This document shows, one piece after another, positions 1 to 5,870 of a stretch of DNA of 11,109 nucleotides. Every line of letters begins with the position of its first letter. Position 1 is the stretch's first letter. The translations under genes and the position numbers were made by a program. The stretch covers positions 1 to 11,109 of the forward strand of contig DASZWY010000167.1 of NCBI GenBank assembly GCA_035546135.1, written 5' to 3'. The DNA comes from JABDGR01 sp035546135 (GTDB taxonomy: Bacteria; Verrucomicrobiota; Verrucomicrobiia; Opitutales; JABDGR01). The notes under the pieces were generated by a model. It saw only the letters and a program-made list of their open reading frames with translations, did no database searches and was not told where the DNA came from.

Positions 1-12
1 GCCAGGCCGTCC

Positions 13-41
13 TTGTGCTAACGCCAAAAATGCGCTATACT
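13..41 (+). promoter_or_regulatory. Predicted sigma70-type promoter of the glutaredoxin-like gene
   Basis: TTGTGC (13-18) and TATACT (36-41) are separated by exactly 17 bp. The -10 matches the consensus at five of six bases and the -35 begins with the key TTG. Transcription would start near 48, giving a leader of about 12 nt before the ATG at 61, with no Shine-Dalgarno sequence in it. This is a consensus match by eye only. Confidence 0.5.
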
Positions 42-60
42 CCTTCACTTAAAGACCATC

Positions 61-414
61 ATGCAAATTCGCGCCTACCTGAAACCCACCTGTGGCTGGA
101 GCCGCGGCGTCCGCGCCGTCTTCAAAAAATACGGCCTCGCCTACGAGGACCTCGACATCATCAACGACCGCGCGATTTACGCGGAGATGGTGCAAAAATC
201 CGGCCAGCCCCTTTCGCCCTGCGTCGAGATTGACGGCGTCATGCTCGCCGACATCTCCGGCGAAGAGGTCGAGCAGTATATGCTCGCCAACGGCCTCGTG
301 CAGCCGACCGACGTGGCCGCCGACGCGCCGACGAATGCGTCCTGCACCGACGCCGAGCACGCCGCCCAAGCCGCGGCGGCCGCCAGCCCGTCCAAGGCCA
401 TCCGGTTTTTTTAA
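61..414 (+). CDS. Glutaredoxin-like protein with a CGWS (CxxS) active site
   Basis: A 117-residue thioredoxin-fold protein of the glutaredoxin type, probably a cytoplasmic thiol-disulfide or glutathione-linked redox protein. It opens with a short beta strand (MQIRAYLKPTC) leading to CGWS at residues 11-14. The predicted cis-proline loop is LSPCVEIDG (51-59), matching the TVPxVFIDG element of the family. A helix rich in Glu (ISGEEVEQYM) follows. The second active-site Cys is replaced by Ser14, as in monothiol forms, but the monothiol CGFS signature is not exact. The glycine pair that normally helps bind glutathione after the cis-Pro strand is not obvious. Residues 84-117 form an Ala-rich tail beyond the fold, with one extra Cys at 95; Cys54 sits directly after the cis-Pro. 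The ATG at 61 places the first strand correctly. The gene stands alone and converges on cinA with a 19 bp gap. Fold assignment is good; the exact subfamily and partner are not known. Confidence 0.82.
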   Translation: MQIRAYLKPTCGWSRGVRAVFKKYGLAYEDLDIINDRAIYAEMVQKSGQPLSPCVEIDGVMLADISGEEVEQYMLANGLVQPTDVAADAPTNASCTDAEHAAQAAAAASPSKAIRFF

Positions 415-416
415 AC

Positions 417-433
417 GCGGGCCATTGCCCCGC
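417..433. terminator. Short GC hairpin between convergent glutaredoxin-like gene and cinA
   Basis: GCGGG (417-421) pairs with CCCGC (429-433) across a 7-nt loop, filling the gap between the two convergent stop codons. Read in the cinA direction the stem is followed by GTTTAAAA, only a weak T-tract; in the other direction there is none. It could act as a weak bidirectional terminator, but a fully intrinsic terminator is not shown. Confidence 0.3.
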
Positions 434-1720
434 TTAGCCTGACGCGTTCGCGCCGACGCCCGTTGCGGCGAGGTCTGCGGCTTTGTATTTGCGCAGCTTG
501 CGGCGCATCCAGTCCAGCGCGCCGTGCACGGCGCGAGCCTTGACGGTCAGCCGGTCGCCGTGGATGTGCAGCCGCCGCGACCAAGCGCCGCAGGGCGACG
601 AATAGCCGAGAAAGACCGTGCCGACCGGCAAATCCTTGGAGCCGCCGCCCGGCCCGGCCAGGCCAGTGACGCTCATCGCGTAATCCGAGCCAAACCGCTC
701 AACCGCGCCGGTGACCATCGCCACCGCCGTCTCGGCGCTAACCGCCCCGTGTTGCTCGAGAATGCTCTCGGGCACGTCGAGCATCTGCACCTTGGCGTCG
801 TCCGCGTAGGAAACCACCCCGCCGAGGAAAATCGTCGAGGCGCCGGGAATGTCGGTCAAAACATTGGCGAGCAAACCGCCGGTGCAGGACTCCGCGACCG
901 CCAGCGTCGCCGAGCGCGCGCGCAATTCATCGAGCACGACTTTTGCCAGCGAGTCATGGCCGAAGCAGACGAAATCCTCGCCGAGCACTGCGCGCATTTC
1001 CTCGCCAATGGCCTGGAGTTGCTGCGGGCCATAGTCGCGCGCGCCGGGCGCGATGCGCACGTCCACCTGGCCCTGATGCGCGCAGAAGGCGAGGCCGAGG
1101 CCGGGATATTTGTCCACGACGGGGCGGATGCGCTGCTCGACCTGGATTTCGGGCACGCTCGCCGTGCGCAGTTGCAAATACGCCTCGTCCGGCGTGAGCA
1201 CGCCCGCGGCTTGCAGGCGCGGCAACGCTTCGTTTTCAAACATCGGGCGCAGCTCGTTCGTCGGCCCCGGCAGCATGAGGAGAATCTTGCCGGCCTTTTC
1301 CAAATAGATGCCCGGCGCGGTGCCAAAACGGTTGCGCAGCAATTGCGCGCCCTGCGGGCGGTAGCATTGGCGGCGGTCGAGGTCCGTCAGCCGGCGGCCG
1401 CTGCGCAGAAAGCGGGCGGCAATCGCGGCCTCGGCCTCCGGGTCAAATTCGAGCGGCACGCCCAAGACGCGGGACACCGCTTCGCGGGTGTTGTCATCGG
1501 AGGTTGGCCCGAGGCCGCCGGTGGTCACCACCACGTCCGCGGTGGTCCACGCGTCGCGGATGGCGGTTTCCAGTTCGGCGGGGTCGTCGCGGACGACGAG
1601 GTTGCGGCGCAGCGGCAGGCCGTGCCGGGCAAACTCGCCGCCGAGGTAATCCAAATGCGCGTTCAGTCGCAGGCCGAGCAGCAGCTCGTCACCCAAGGTA
1701 AGCAAATCGAGTTTTTTCAC
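434..1720 (-). CDS. cinA: CinA family protein: MoCF-like domain plus NMN deamidase (PncC) domain
   Basis: A 428-residue two-domain CinA, close to the usual 410-430. Residues 1-170 form the molybdopterin-binding-like (COG1058) domain: GDELLLG (10-16), TTGGLGPTSDD (66-76) and PGPTNEL (151-157). Residues 255-415 form the PncC-type domain with AESCTGG (276-282) and AGPGGGSKDLPVGTV (355-369), the signatures of nicotinamide mononucleotide deamidase, which recycles NMN to nicotinic acid mononucleotide for NAD synthesis. The N-terminal domain in related proteins has ADP-ribose pyrophosphatase activity. The protein is expected in the cytoplasm. The start is a GTG at 1720: an in-frame TAA lies three codons upstream and the conserved GDELLLG begins only ten residues in, so no other start fits. 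The old name 'competence/damage-inducible' does not imply competence here, since no competence genes are nearby. It is divergent from the SGNH hydrolase gene and convergent with the glutaredoxin-like gene. Confidence 0.95.
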   Translation of the reverse strand: MKKLDLLTLGDELLLGLRLNAHLDYLGGEFARHGLPLRRNLVVRDDPAELETAIRDAWTTADVVVTTGGLGPTSDDNTREAVSRVLGVPLEFDPEAEAAIAARFLRSGRRLTDLDRRQCYRPQGAQLLRNRFGTAPGIYLEKAGKILLMLPGPTNELRPMFENEALPRLQAAGVLTPDEAYLQLRTASVPEIQVEQRIRPVVDKYPGLGLAFCAHQGQVDVRIAPGARDYGPQQLQAIGEEMRAVLGEDFVCFGHDSLAKVVLDELRARSATLAVAESCTGGLLANVLTDIPGASTIFLGGVVSYADDAKVQMLDVPESILEQHGAVSAETAVAMVTGAVERFGSDYAMSVTGLAGPGGGSKDLPVGTVFLGYSSPCGAWSRRLHIHGDRLTVKARAVHGALDWMRRKLRKYKAADLAATGVGANASG

Positions 1721-1763
1721 AGAGAGTTAGGGACAAGCGCCGGCGAACTCGCCACCAGCCTTG

Positions 1764-1792
1764 AGTATACAGCAATTCCGGGGAAAAGCCAG
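1764..1792 (-). promoter_or_regulatory. Predicted promoter of cinA
   Basis: On the minus strand CTGGCT (1792-1787) and TATACT (1769-1764) are 17 bp apart. The -10 is strong (five of six), the -35 weak (three of six). The predicted leader to the GTG at 1720 would be about 37 nt. TATACT is the same hexamer seen upstream of the glutaredoxin-like gene. Confidence 0.35.
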
Positions 1793-1827
1793 CCCCCGCA
1801 CGCGAAAATCAGAGGGCGCCAATTGCC

Positions 1828-1856
1828 TTGTTTGCGGCAAAAAAACCCGCCATGAT
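1828..1856 (+). promoter_or_regulatory. Weak candidate promoter of the SGNH hydrolase gene
   Basis: TTGTTT (1828-1833) and CATGAT (1851-1856) are separated by 17 bp, in the 180 bp divergent region between cinA and the hydrolase. The downstream leader (about 1863-1900) is very pyrimidine-rich, mostly C and T, and has no Shine-Dalgarno sequence. Both hexamers are imperfect, so this is tentative. Confidence 0.25.
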
Positions 1857-1900
1857 TCCATCCCTCCCCCAATTTCCCCTCACCCCAGCTTCCCCGCCCC

Positions 1901-2917
1901 ATGAAATCCCTCCTTGGCCATTGGTTATCTTTCATTCTGCTCGGCGCCGCCGCCCTGCGCGCGTCGGAAGGCCCTGCCACACCGGCGGCTTCGGCGGCCC
2001 CCGCAGACTCCGCACCCGCGGCTTCGTCCGCCACGCCGGCGAAAGCGCCCGAGGGGATTCCGTCCATATTTACGTGTGGTGACTCGACCGTCAGAAACAA
2101 CGGCCAGGCGCTGGGGTGGGGCACCGCCATCGAGGCGTTCATTGACCCCGCGAAGGCCACGGTGAAAAACGTCGCCCACGGCGGCACCTCCAGCCTCACC
2201 TATTTCAACGGCGACTGGCCGGCCGTGCTCCCGCAAATCAAGCCCGGCGACTACGTGCTGATTGTTTTCGGCATCAACGACGGCGGCCTCGCGACCCCGC
2301 CCGGGCTTGACGACGATTTGCACACGCGCACCGATCCGCGCACCAAGCAGGAATCCCAGGCGCACACCTACGGCTGGTATATGTCCACCATGGCCTCCGA
2401 CGCCCTCGCCAAAGGCGCCCATGTCGTGCTGCTCACCGTCACCGCGCGCAACATCTGGACCAATCCCAAGGCGACCTTCAAGGACGCCGACATCGTTGCG
2501 CAGGCGGACGACTATGACCCCGCCGAGGACAAAATTGACCACAAAAACTGGGGCAAATATCCCGAATGGACCAAGGCCGTCGGCGCGAAGCTGCACGTGC
2601 CCGTCGTGGATTTGACCAACATCGAGACCCTCGCGCTCGAAAAAATGGGACGCGAAGCCGCGAAGGCCAATTACCTCGACCACAACCACACCACGCCCGC
2701 CGGCGCGGAAGTCGTCGCGAAAGCCGTGGTCTCTGGGCTCCGGGCGCTCAAGAACAGCCCGTTTAACGCGTTGCTCAGCGCCAAGGGCAAGATGGTCGAG
2801 CCGGCCGACCCCAAATACGTCGCAAACAACCTGGCGGATGACCATCCGCCCGTGATTGCCAAGCCCGGGGACGCGAAGCCCGCCGCCGCCAAACCCGACG
2901 CCACCGCCGCCAAGTAA
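1901..2917 (+). CDS. Secreted SGNH/GDSL hydrolase, rhamnogalacturonan acetylesterase-like (CE12 type)
   Basis: A 338-residue exported esterase. Residues 1-21 form a signal peptide with Lys2, a hydrophobic core and a likely cut after LRA. Residues 22-53 are an Ala/Pro/Ser linker. The SGNH blocks follow in order: block I CGDSTV with nucleophile Ser62, block II NVAHGGTSS with Gly95, block III FGINDGG with Asn126, and block V DHNHTTPAGA with Asp260 and His263. The GDSTV block I, the GWG at 72-74 and DxxH followed by PAGA are typical of rhamnogalacturonan acetylesterases, which remove acetyl groups from pectin backbones. Odd points: block III has Ile where these esterases usually have His (GHND), and block II has Thr where Arg is common. 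Residues 320-338 are a Lys/Pro/Ala tail with no fold. Substrate is therefore inferred, not proven. No other pectinase gene is present. The stop is 12 bp from the convergent clpP stop. Confidence 0.85.
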   Translation: MKSLLGHWLSFILLGAAALRASEGPATPAASAAPADSAPAASSATPAKAPEGIPSIFTCGDSTVRNNGQALGWGTAIEAFIDPAKATVKNVAHGGTSSLTYFNGDWPAVLPQIKPGDYVLIVFGINDGGLATPPGLDDDLHTRTDPRTKQESQAHTYGWYMSTMASDALAKGAHVVLLTVTARNIWTNPKATFKDADIVAQADDYDPAEDKIDHKNWGKYPEWTKAVGAKLHVPVVDLTNIETLALEKMGREAAKANYLDHNHTTPAGAEVVAKAVVSGLRALKNSPFNALLSAKGKMVEPADPKYVANNLADDHPPVIAKPGDAKPAAAKPDATAAK

Positions 2918-2929
2918 CTGGCGCCGGCG

Positions 2930-3580
2930 TTAGAGCTTCTCCACAATCGCGTCCGCCAAGCCGTATTCGATGGCTTCCCTGGCGTTGAGATAAAAGTCGC
3001 GGTCGGAGTCGCGGCGGATTTTCTCCAGCGGCTGGCCCGAGGCGGCCGCGAGGATTTTATTCAGCTCCTCGCGGATTTTTTCCATCTCCTGCGCCTGGAT
3101 GTTGATGTCCACCGCCGGCGCCACGATGCGGCCCATGATGAGCGGCTGGTGGATCAGCACGCGGGCGTGCGGGAACAGTAGCCGCCGGCCCTTGGACGCC
3201 GCGCAGAGCAGAATCGAGCCCATGCTCGCCGCCATGCCGGTCACGATGACCGTGATGGGCGAGCTGATGAGCTTCATGGTGTCAAACAGCGCCATGCCCG
3301 CGGTGATGGAGCCGCCGGGGGAATTCAGGTAGAAGGTGATGTCCTTGCCCGGGGCGTCGGCCTCGAGATAAAGCAGCTTCTCGGAAACGTCGCGGCAGGA
3401 GCGGTCGTTGACCTCGCCCCAGAGGGTCACCTTGCGCTGTTCGAGGAATTTGCGCTGGAGCATCGCGCCGATGGGCGAGCCCTTCGGTTCGGCGTCCGGC
3501 GCGGGCACGGCGGGCGGCGTTGCGGGTTCGTCCTCGTCCTCATCGTCGAAGCGGACGGGCGGTATTTCGCGGGCAGTCAT
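2930..3580 (-). CDS. clpP: ClpP-family serine protease with acidic N-terminal extension
   Basis: The proteolytic subunit of a Clp-type protease, expected to form a barrel that works with an AAA+ unfoldase in the cytoplasm. From the ATG at 3580 it has 216 residues. The catalytic triad is visible: Ser119 in GMAASMGS, His144 in VLIHQPL and Asp195 in DSDRDFYLNA. The oxyanion/strand motif NSPGGSITAGM (86-96) and the C-terminal AREAIEYGLAD (200-210) are typical. Unusual points: about 35 residues of disordered, acidic and Pro/Ala-rich sequence (DDEDEDE at 12-18) precede the fold, and the usual axial-loop start is not recognisable. The handle after HQPL reads IMGRIVAPAVDI instead of a GG-rich form. 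This suggests a divergent paralog, possibly not the only ClpP in the genome. The frame stays open upstream to 3745, but that part does not resemble ClpP. clpX and tig are not adjacent. Confidence 0.92.
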   Translation of the reverse strand: MTAREIPPVRFDDEDEDEPATPPAVPAPDAEPKGSPIGAMLQRKFLEQRKVTLWGEVNDRSCRDVSEKLLYLEADAPGKDITFYLNSPGGSITAGMALFDTMKLISSPITVIVTGMAASMGSILLCAASKGRRLLFPHARVLIHQPLIMGRIVAPAVDINIQAQEMEKIREELNKILAAASGQPLEKIRRDSDRDFYLNAREAIEYGLADAIVEKL

Positions 3581-3591
3581 GATGCCGCAAG

Positions 3592-3619
3592 CGTGTAGCG
3601 AGCCGCCCCACTTTGGCAA
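3592..3619 (-). promoter_or_regulatory. Weak candidate promoter of clpP
   Basis: On the minus strand TTGCCA (3619-3614) and TACACG (3597-3592) are 16 bp apart. If used, transcription would begin near 3585, only about five bases before the clpP ATG, so the message would be nearly leaderless. The -10 is a poor match; treat as a hypothesis. Confidence 0.2.
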
Positions 3620-3780
3620 GGTCAAAGGCGCTGCGGGGCATCCCATTTCCCCCCGGCGTATGCCCGCTTTCGCGAATTTTTCCGGACATTTTTCAGGTTT
3701 CCGGCGCCCACGGCATTTATTTTGGGCCGGTGCTCTTTCGGGCACAGTTTTCTCCGCCCATCCACTTTTTTCAAACTTTT

Positions 3781-3794
3781 TGCCGAAATCGGCA
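3781..3794. repeat. Perfect palindrome TGCCGA-AA-TCGGCA
   Basis: Six-base arms with a 2-bp centre, preceded by TTTTT and followed by TTCTTAT. It lies about 200 bp upstream of clpP and 100 bp upstream of gene A. It could be a dimeric repressor operator, or a weak hairpin terminator. Nothing in the sequence decides between these. Confidence 0.45.
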
Positions 3795-3858
3795 TTCTTA
3801 TGGGGAGCCTGGTCACATTATGAAGCACTCAAGCAAGTCGTGATGGGTGCCATTTAAT

Positions 3859-3886
3859 TTGCCATTGGATTGCTAAAATCTATTTT
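3859..3886 (+). promoter_or_regulatory. Candidate promoter of repeat-protein gene A, near-leaderless
   Basis: TTGCCA (3859-3864; five of six) and TATTTT (3881-3886; four of six) are 16 bp apart. Initiation six to seven bases after the -10 would fall at about 3893, the ATG itself, giving a leaderless mRNA. An alternative -10, TAAAAT (3874-3879), lacks a good -35 at the right distance. Confidence 0.3.
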
Positions 3887-3892
3887 GCCCCC

Positions 3893-5830
3893 ATGTCCAC
3901 CGGTGCCACCCCCCGCCGCGGAATTACCGCTTTCTGGCAAATCGCCGTGCTCGGCGCGGCGTTCGCCGCCGGCTGGTATGGGGCGGAATCTGCTTCCACC
4001 CCGGCAACTTCGACCGTGGGAAAGGCCACCGCCATCCCGGCGGCCAAGCCCCCCGGCCCGCCCACCGCCGCCGAACTCGCCAAAACCAAGGCGGCTTTGC
4101 TGCGTGCGATTCACCTACGCGGCTGGTTCGAGAGGCAGCGCGCAATAACCGATTTGATCGAGGGCCTCAGCCCCGACGAAACCAAGGCCTTGCTCGCCGA
4201 TTTTGCCACCAAGCCAAGCAGCGACAACACCATCGCGATGTCGCTTTTGGTCCATCACTGGGCGGAATCCGACCCGTCAGCCGCACTGACGTGGATGCAA
4301 ACCCTCAAGAACCCGCAATTGAAAAGCCAGCTGACCTCGCAGATTTTTGACGCGTATGCCGCCAGCGACCCGGCCGCCGCGCTCACTGCCCTGACCAATT
4401 TGCATGCCAGCTTCAATCATGGCATGTCGGAAGCGGTGGTGGTGGATACTTATGCCATGCAGGATCCGCGGGCCGCGCTCGCCGCGTTGAAAAACCTCCC
4501 TCCCAACAGCAACACCCAGGCTTACGCTTTCGCGGTGTATGAAATTTGGGCCGAGCAAGACCCCGTGGCGGCTTCCGCCGAAGTGCTGAAGGAGCCGGAT
4601 GGGTTTGGCCGCTCGATGTCGATGCGCTATGTTGCCAGCACTTGGGCCAATCATGACCCCGGCGCCGCCATGGCCTGGGCCAACGGCCTGGCCAATCCCG
4701 GTGAAAAAAATTCCGCCCTCCAGGGCGTCGTCCAATCCCTTGGCGAAACGGACCCCCAGGCCGCCGCCGCCGCCATGGCGAATTTGCCGAAGGACCAGAT
4801 GCATGATTTTCTTTTTCAAACCTACGTCGCCAATAACTGGGCGCAGCAAGACCCCGCCGGGCTGCTGGCCTATGCGGACAAAAATTACACCGGCGCCGAT
4901 TACAACACCGCGGTGAAGTCCGCCCTGTCGCAAATGGGCGCCACCGACCCCGCCAGCGCCGTCGCCTACCTGGCGAAGCTCAACGACGCCAACATCACCA
5001 ATGACGCCATCCCCGCGCTCGCCGCGAGCTGGGCGAAACAAGACCCCCAAGCCGCGATGGCGTGGGCGCAATCGCTGCCGGCGGACAACCTGGCCGTGCG
5101 CAATTCGGCCATTGCCAAAGCCCTGGGCGGCCTGACCAGCACCGACCCCGCCGCCGCCGCCGCGTATGTGCAAACGCTTTCGGGCGACCCTTCCTTTGGC
5201 AACCTTGCCATCCAGACGGTGAATAGCTGGGGCGCCGTGGATCCGCAGGCGGCATTCCAGTGGGCCCAAAATTTGCCGGCGGGCGACGCGCAGAACAACG
5301 CGGTATCCGCCGCCGTTTCGCAACTGGCGAAAGTGGACCCGGCCTCCGCCTGGGCCGCCGCACAGCAATTGCCCGATGCCAGCCGCGACAAGGCGATGGG
5401 CCAAGTCATCACCTCCTGGTCGGCGGCGCAACCCGCGCAAGCCGCCGCGGCGTTGCCCAACTTGCCCGGCGGCGCCACCGCCAATTCCGCCACCAACGCC
5501 GTGGCCAAAAACTGGCTCGCGCAAGACCCCGCCGCCGCCACCCAGTGGATTACCTCGCTGCCGCAAGGCGATGCGCGCGACGGGGCGGTCGTACAACTTG
5601 TCACCGCCGTCGGCAAGACCGACCCCGCGGCCGCGTTCAACTACGCCACCACCATCGCCAAACCCGCGACCCGCAACACCCAGGTGATCAACGCGGCCAG
5701 GCAATGGGCCGCCGCCAACCCGGCCGCCGCGGCCGCCGCCGCGCAGAACGCGCTGGATGCCCTCACCGGCCTGACCCGCGCGCAGCGCACGCAATTGCAG
5801 GACATCGCCAACCCAAGCGCGAATCCGTGA
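3893..5830 (+). CDS. Repeat protein A: exported or anchored solenoid with sixteen 32-residue DP-AA repeats
   Basis: A 645-residue protein that I cannot assign to a named family. Residues 1-10 are basic; 11-30 are a hydrophobic segment ending in AAGWYGA, a signal anchor or signal peptide, so the rest is probably extracytoplasmic. An Ala/Pro/Thr linker (31-58) is followed by a helical lead-in (59-122). From residue 123 to 636 run sixteen units with consensus [W/Y/L]AxxDPxAAxxWAxxLPxG, then a helix. The Asp of each DP falls at 127, 159, 191, 223, 255, 287, 320, 352, 384, 418, 450, 482, 513 (Gln), 545, 577 and 609 (Asn): steps of 32 except single 33, 34 and 31 steps. DP starts one helix and a second helix closes each unit, so an alpha/alpha solenoid is expected, comparable to but distinct from TPR or HEAT. 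There are no Cys and no enzyme motif. It lies 40 bp upstream of its paralog. A scaffold or binding role is inference. Confidence 0.9.
   Translation: MSTGATPRRGITAFWQIAVLGAAFAAGWYGAESASTPATSTVGKATAIPAAKPPGPPTAAELAKTKAALLRAIHLRGWFERQRAITDLIEGLSPDETKALLADFATKPSSDNTIAMSLLVHHWAESDPSAALTWMQTLKNPQLKSQLTSQIFDAYAASDPAAALTALTNLHASFNHGMSEAVVVDTYAMQDPRAALAALKNLPPNSNTQAYAFAVYEIWAEQDPVAASAEVLKEPDGFGRSMSMRYVASTWANHDPGAAMAWANGLANPGEKNSALQGVVQSLGETDPQAAAAAMANLPKDQMHDFLFQTYVANNWAQQDPAGLLAYADKNYTGADYNTAVKSALSQMGATDPASAVAYLAKLNDANITNDAIPALAASWAKQDPQAAMAWAQSLPADNLAVRNSAIAKALGGLTSTDPAAAAAYVQTLSGDPSFGNLAIQTVNSWGAVDPQAAFQWAQNLPAGDAQNNAVSAAVSQLAKVDPASAWAAAQQLPDASRDKAMGQVITSWSAAQPAQAAAALPNLPGGATANSATNAVAKNWLAQDPAAATQWITSLPQGDARDGAVVQLVTAVGKTDPAAAFNYATTIAKPATRNTQVINAARQWAAANPAAAAAAAQNALDALTGLTRAQRTQLQDIANPSANP
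4259..5800 (+). repeat. Sixteen-unit, roughly 96-bp coding repeat array in gene A
   Basis: Codons 123-636 encode sixteen degenerate units of 32 residues (96 bp). The first residue of the units runs W,Y,Y,W,W,L,W,M,W,L,W,L,W,W,V,W, so from unit 5 to 13 Trp alternates with a non-aromatic residue. Unit 6 has 33, unit 9 has 34 and unit 12 has 31 residues. Runs of GCC from Ala-Ala-Ala stretches recur, for example near 4760 and 5150. Confidence 0.9.
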
Positions 5831-5833
5831 GTG

Positions 5834-5855
5834 AAAAGTTGGCCGCGGCCCTTTT
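5834..5855 (+). terminator. Possible hairpin attenuator/terminator between genes A and B
   Basis: AAAAG (5834-5838) pairs with CTTTT (5851-5855) around the palindrome GGCCGCGGCC (5841-5850), with a two-base bulge. The 3' arm is itself a T-run followed by AAATTT. The apical loop is tight, so this may only attenuate transcription from gene A into gene B. Prediction by eye; no folding energy was calculated. Confidence 0.3.
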
Positions 5856-5870
5856 TAAATTTCTTCATCC

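Larger units (their letters stand above)
3581..3892. other. Divergent intergenic region, clpP / repeat-protein gene A
   Basis: About 312 bp without a convincing gene. It is richer in A and T than its flanks, particularly 3670-3890, with several T-runs. It holds a perfect palindrome at 3781-3794 and candidate promoters at both ends. Short open frames exist here but have no recognisable protein features and no start context. It most likely carries regulatory signals for both divergent genes. Confidence 0.6.

Noticed and set aside
434..1720. cinA as evidence for a competence system
   Set aside because: The family is widely distributed and acts in NMN and nucleotide metabolism; no DNA-uptake gene is in the window.
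524..1855. Long open frame on the plus strand opposite cinA (443 codons)
   Set aside because: It mirrors a clearly conserved CinA, is rich in Arg, Ala and Gln with no domain, and is a usual GC-rich antisense shadow.
3581..3745. ClpP starting at 3745 with 55 more residues
   Set aside because: The added residues are Lys/Arg/Cys/Pro-rich, unlike ClpP, and cross the likely promoter. The ATG at 3580 already gives a full protease.
3408..3857. Small genes in the divergent spacer, for example plus-strand frames at 3408-3857 and 3613-3843
   Set aside because: They overlap clpP or the spacer, have no domain or credible start context, and look composition-driven.
4277..5794. 505-codon antisense frame opposite repeat gene A, and a similar one at 6750-7781 opposite gene B
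   Set aside because: Gly/Arg-rich reverse reading of the repeats; openness follows from the repeated GC-rich codons in the sense genes.
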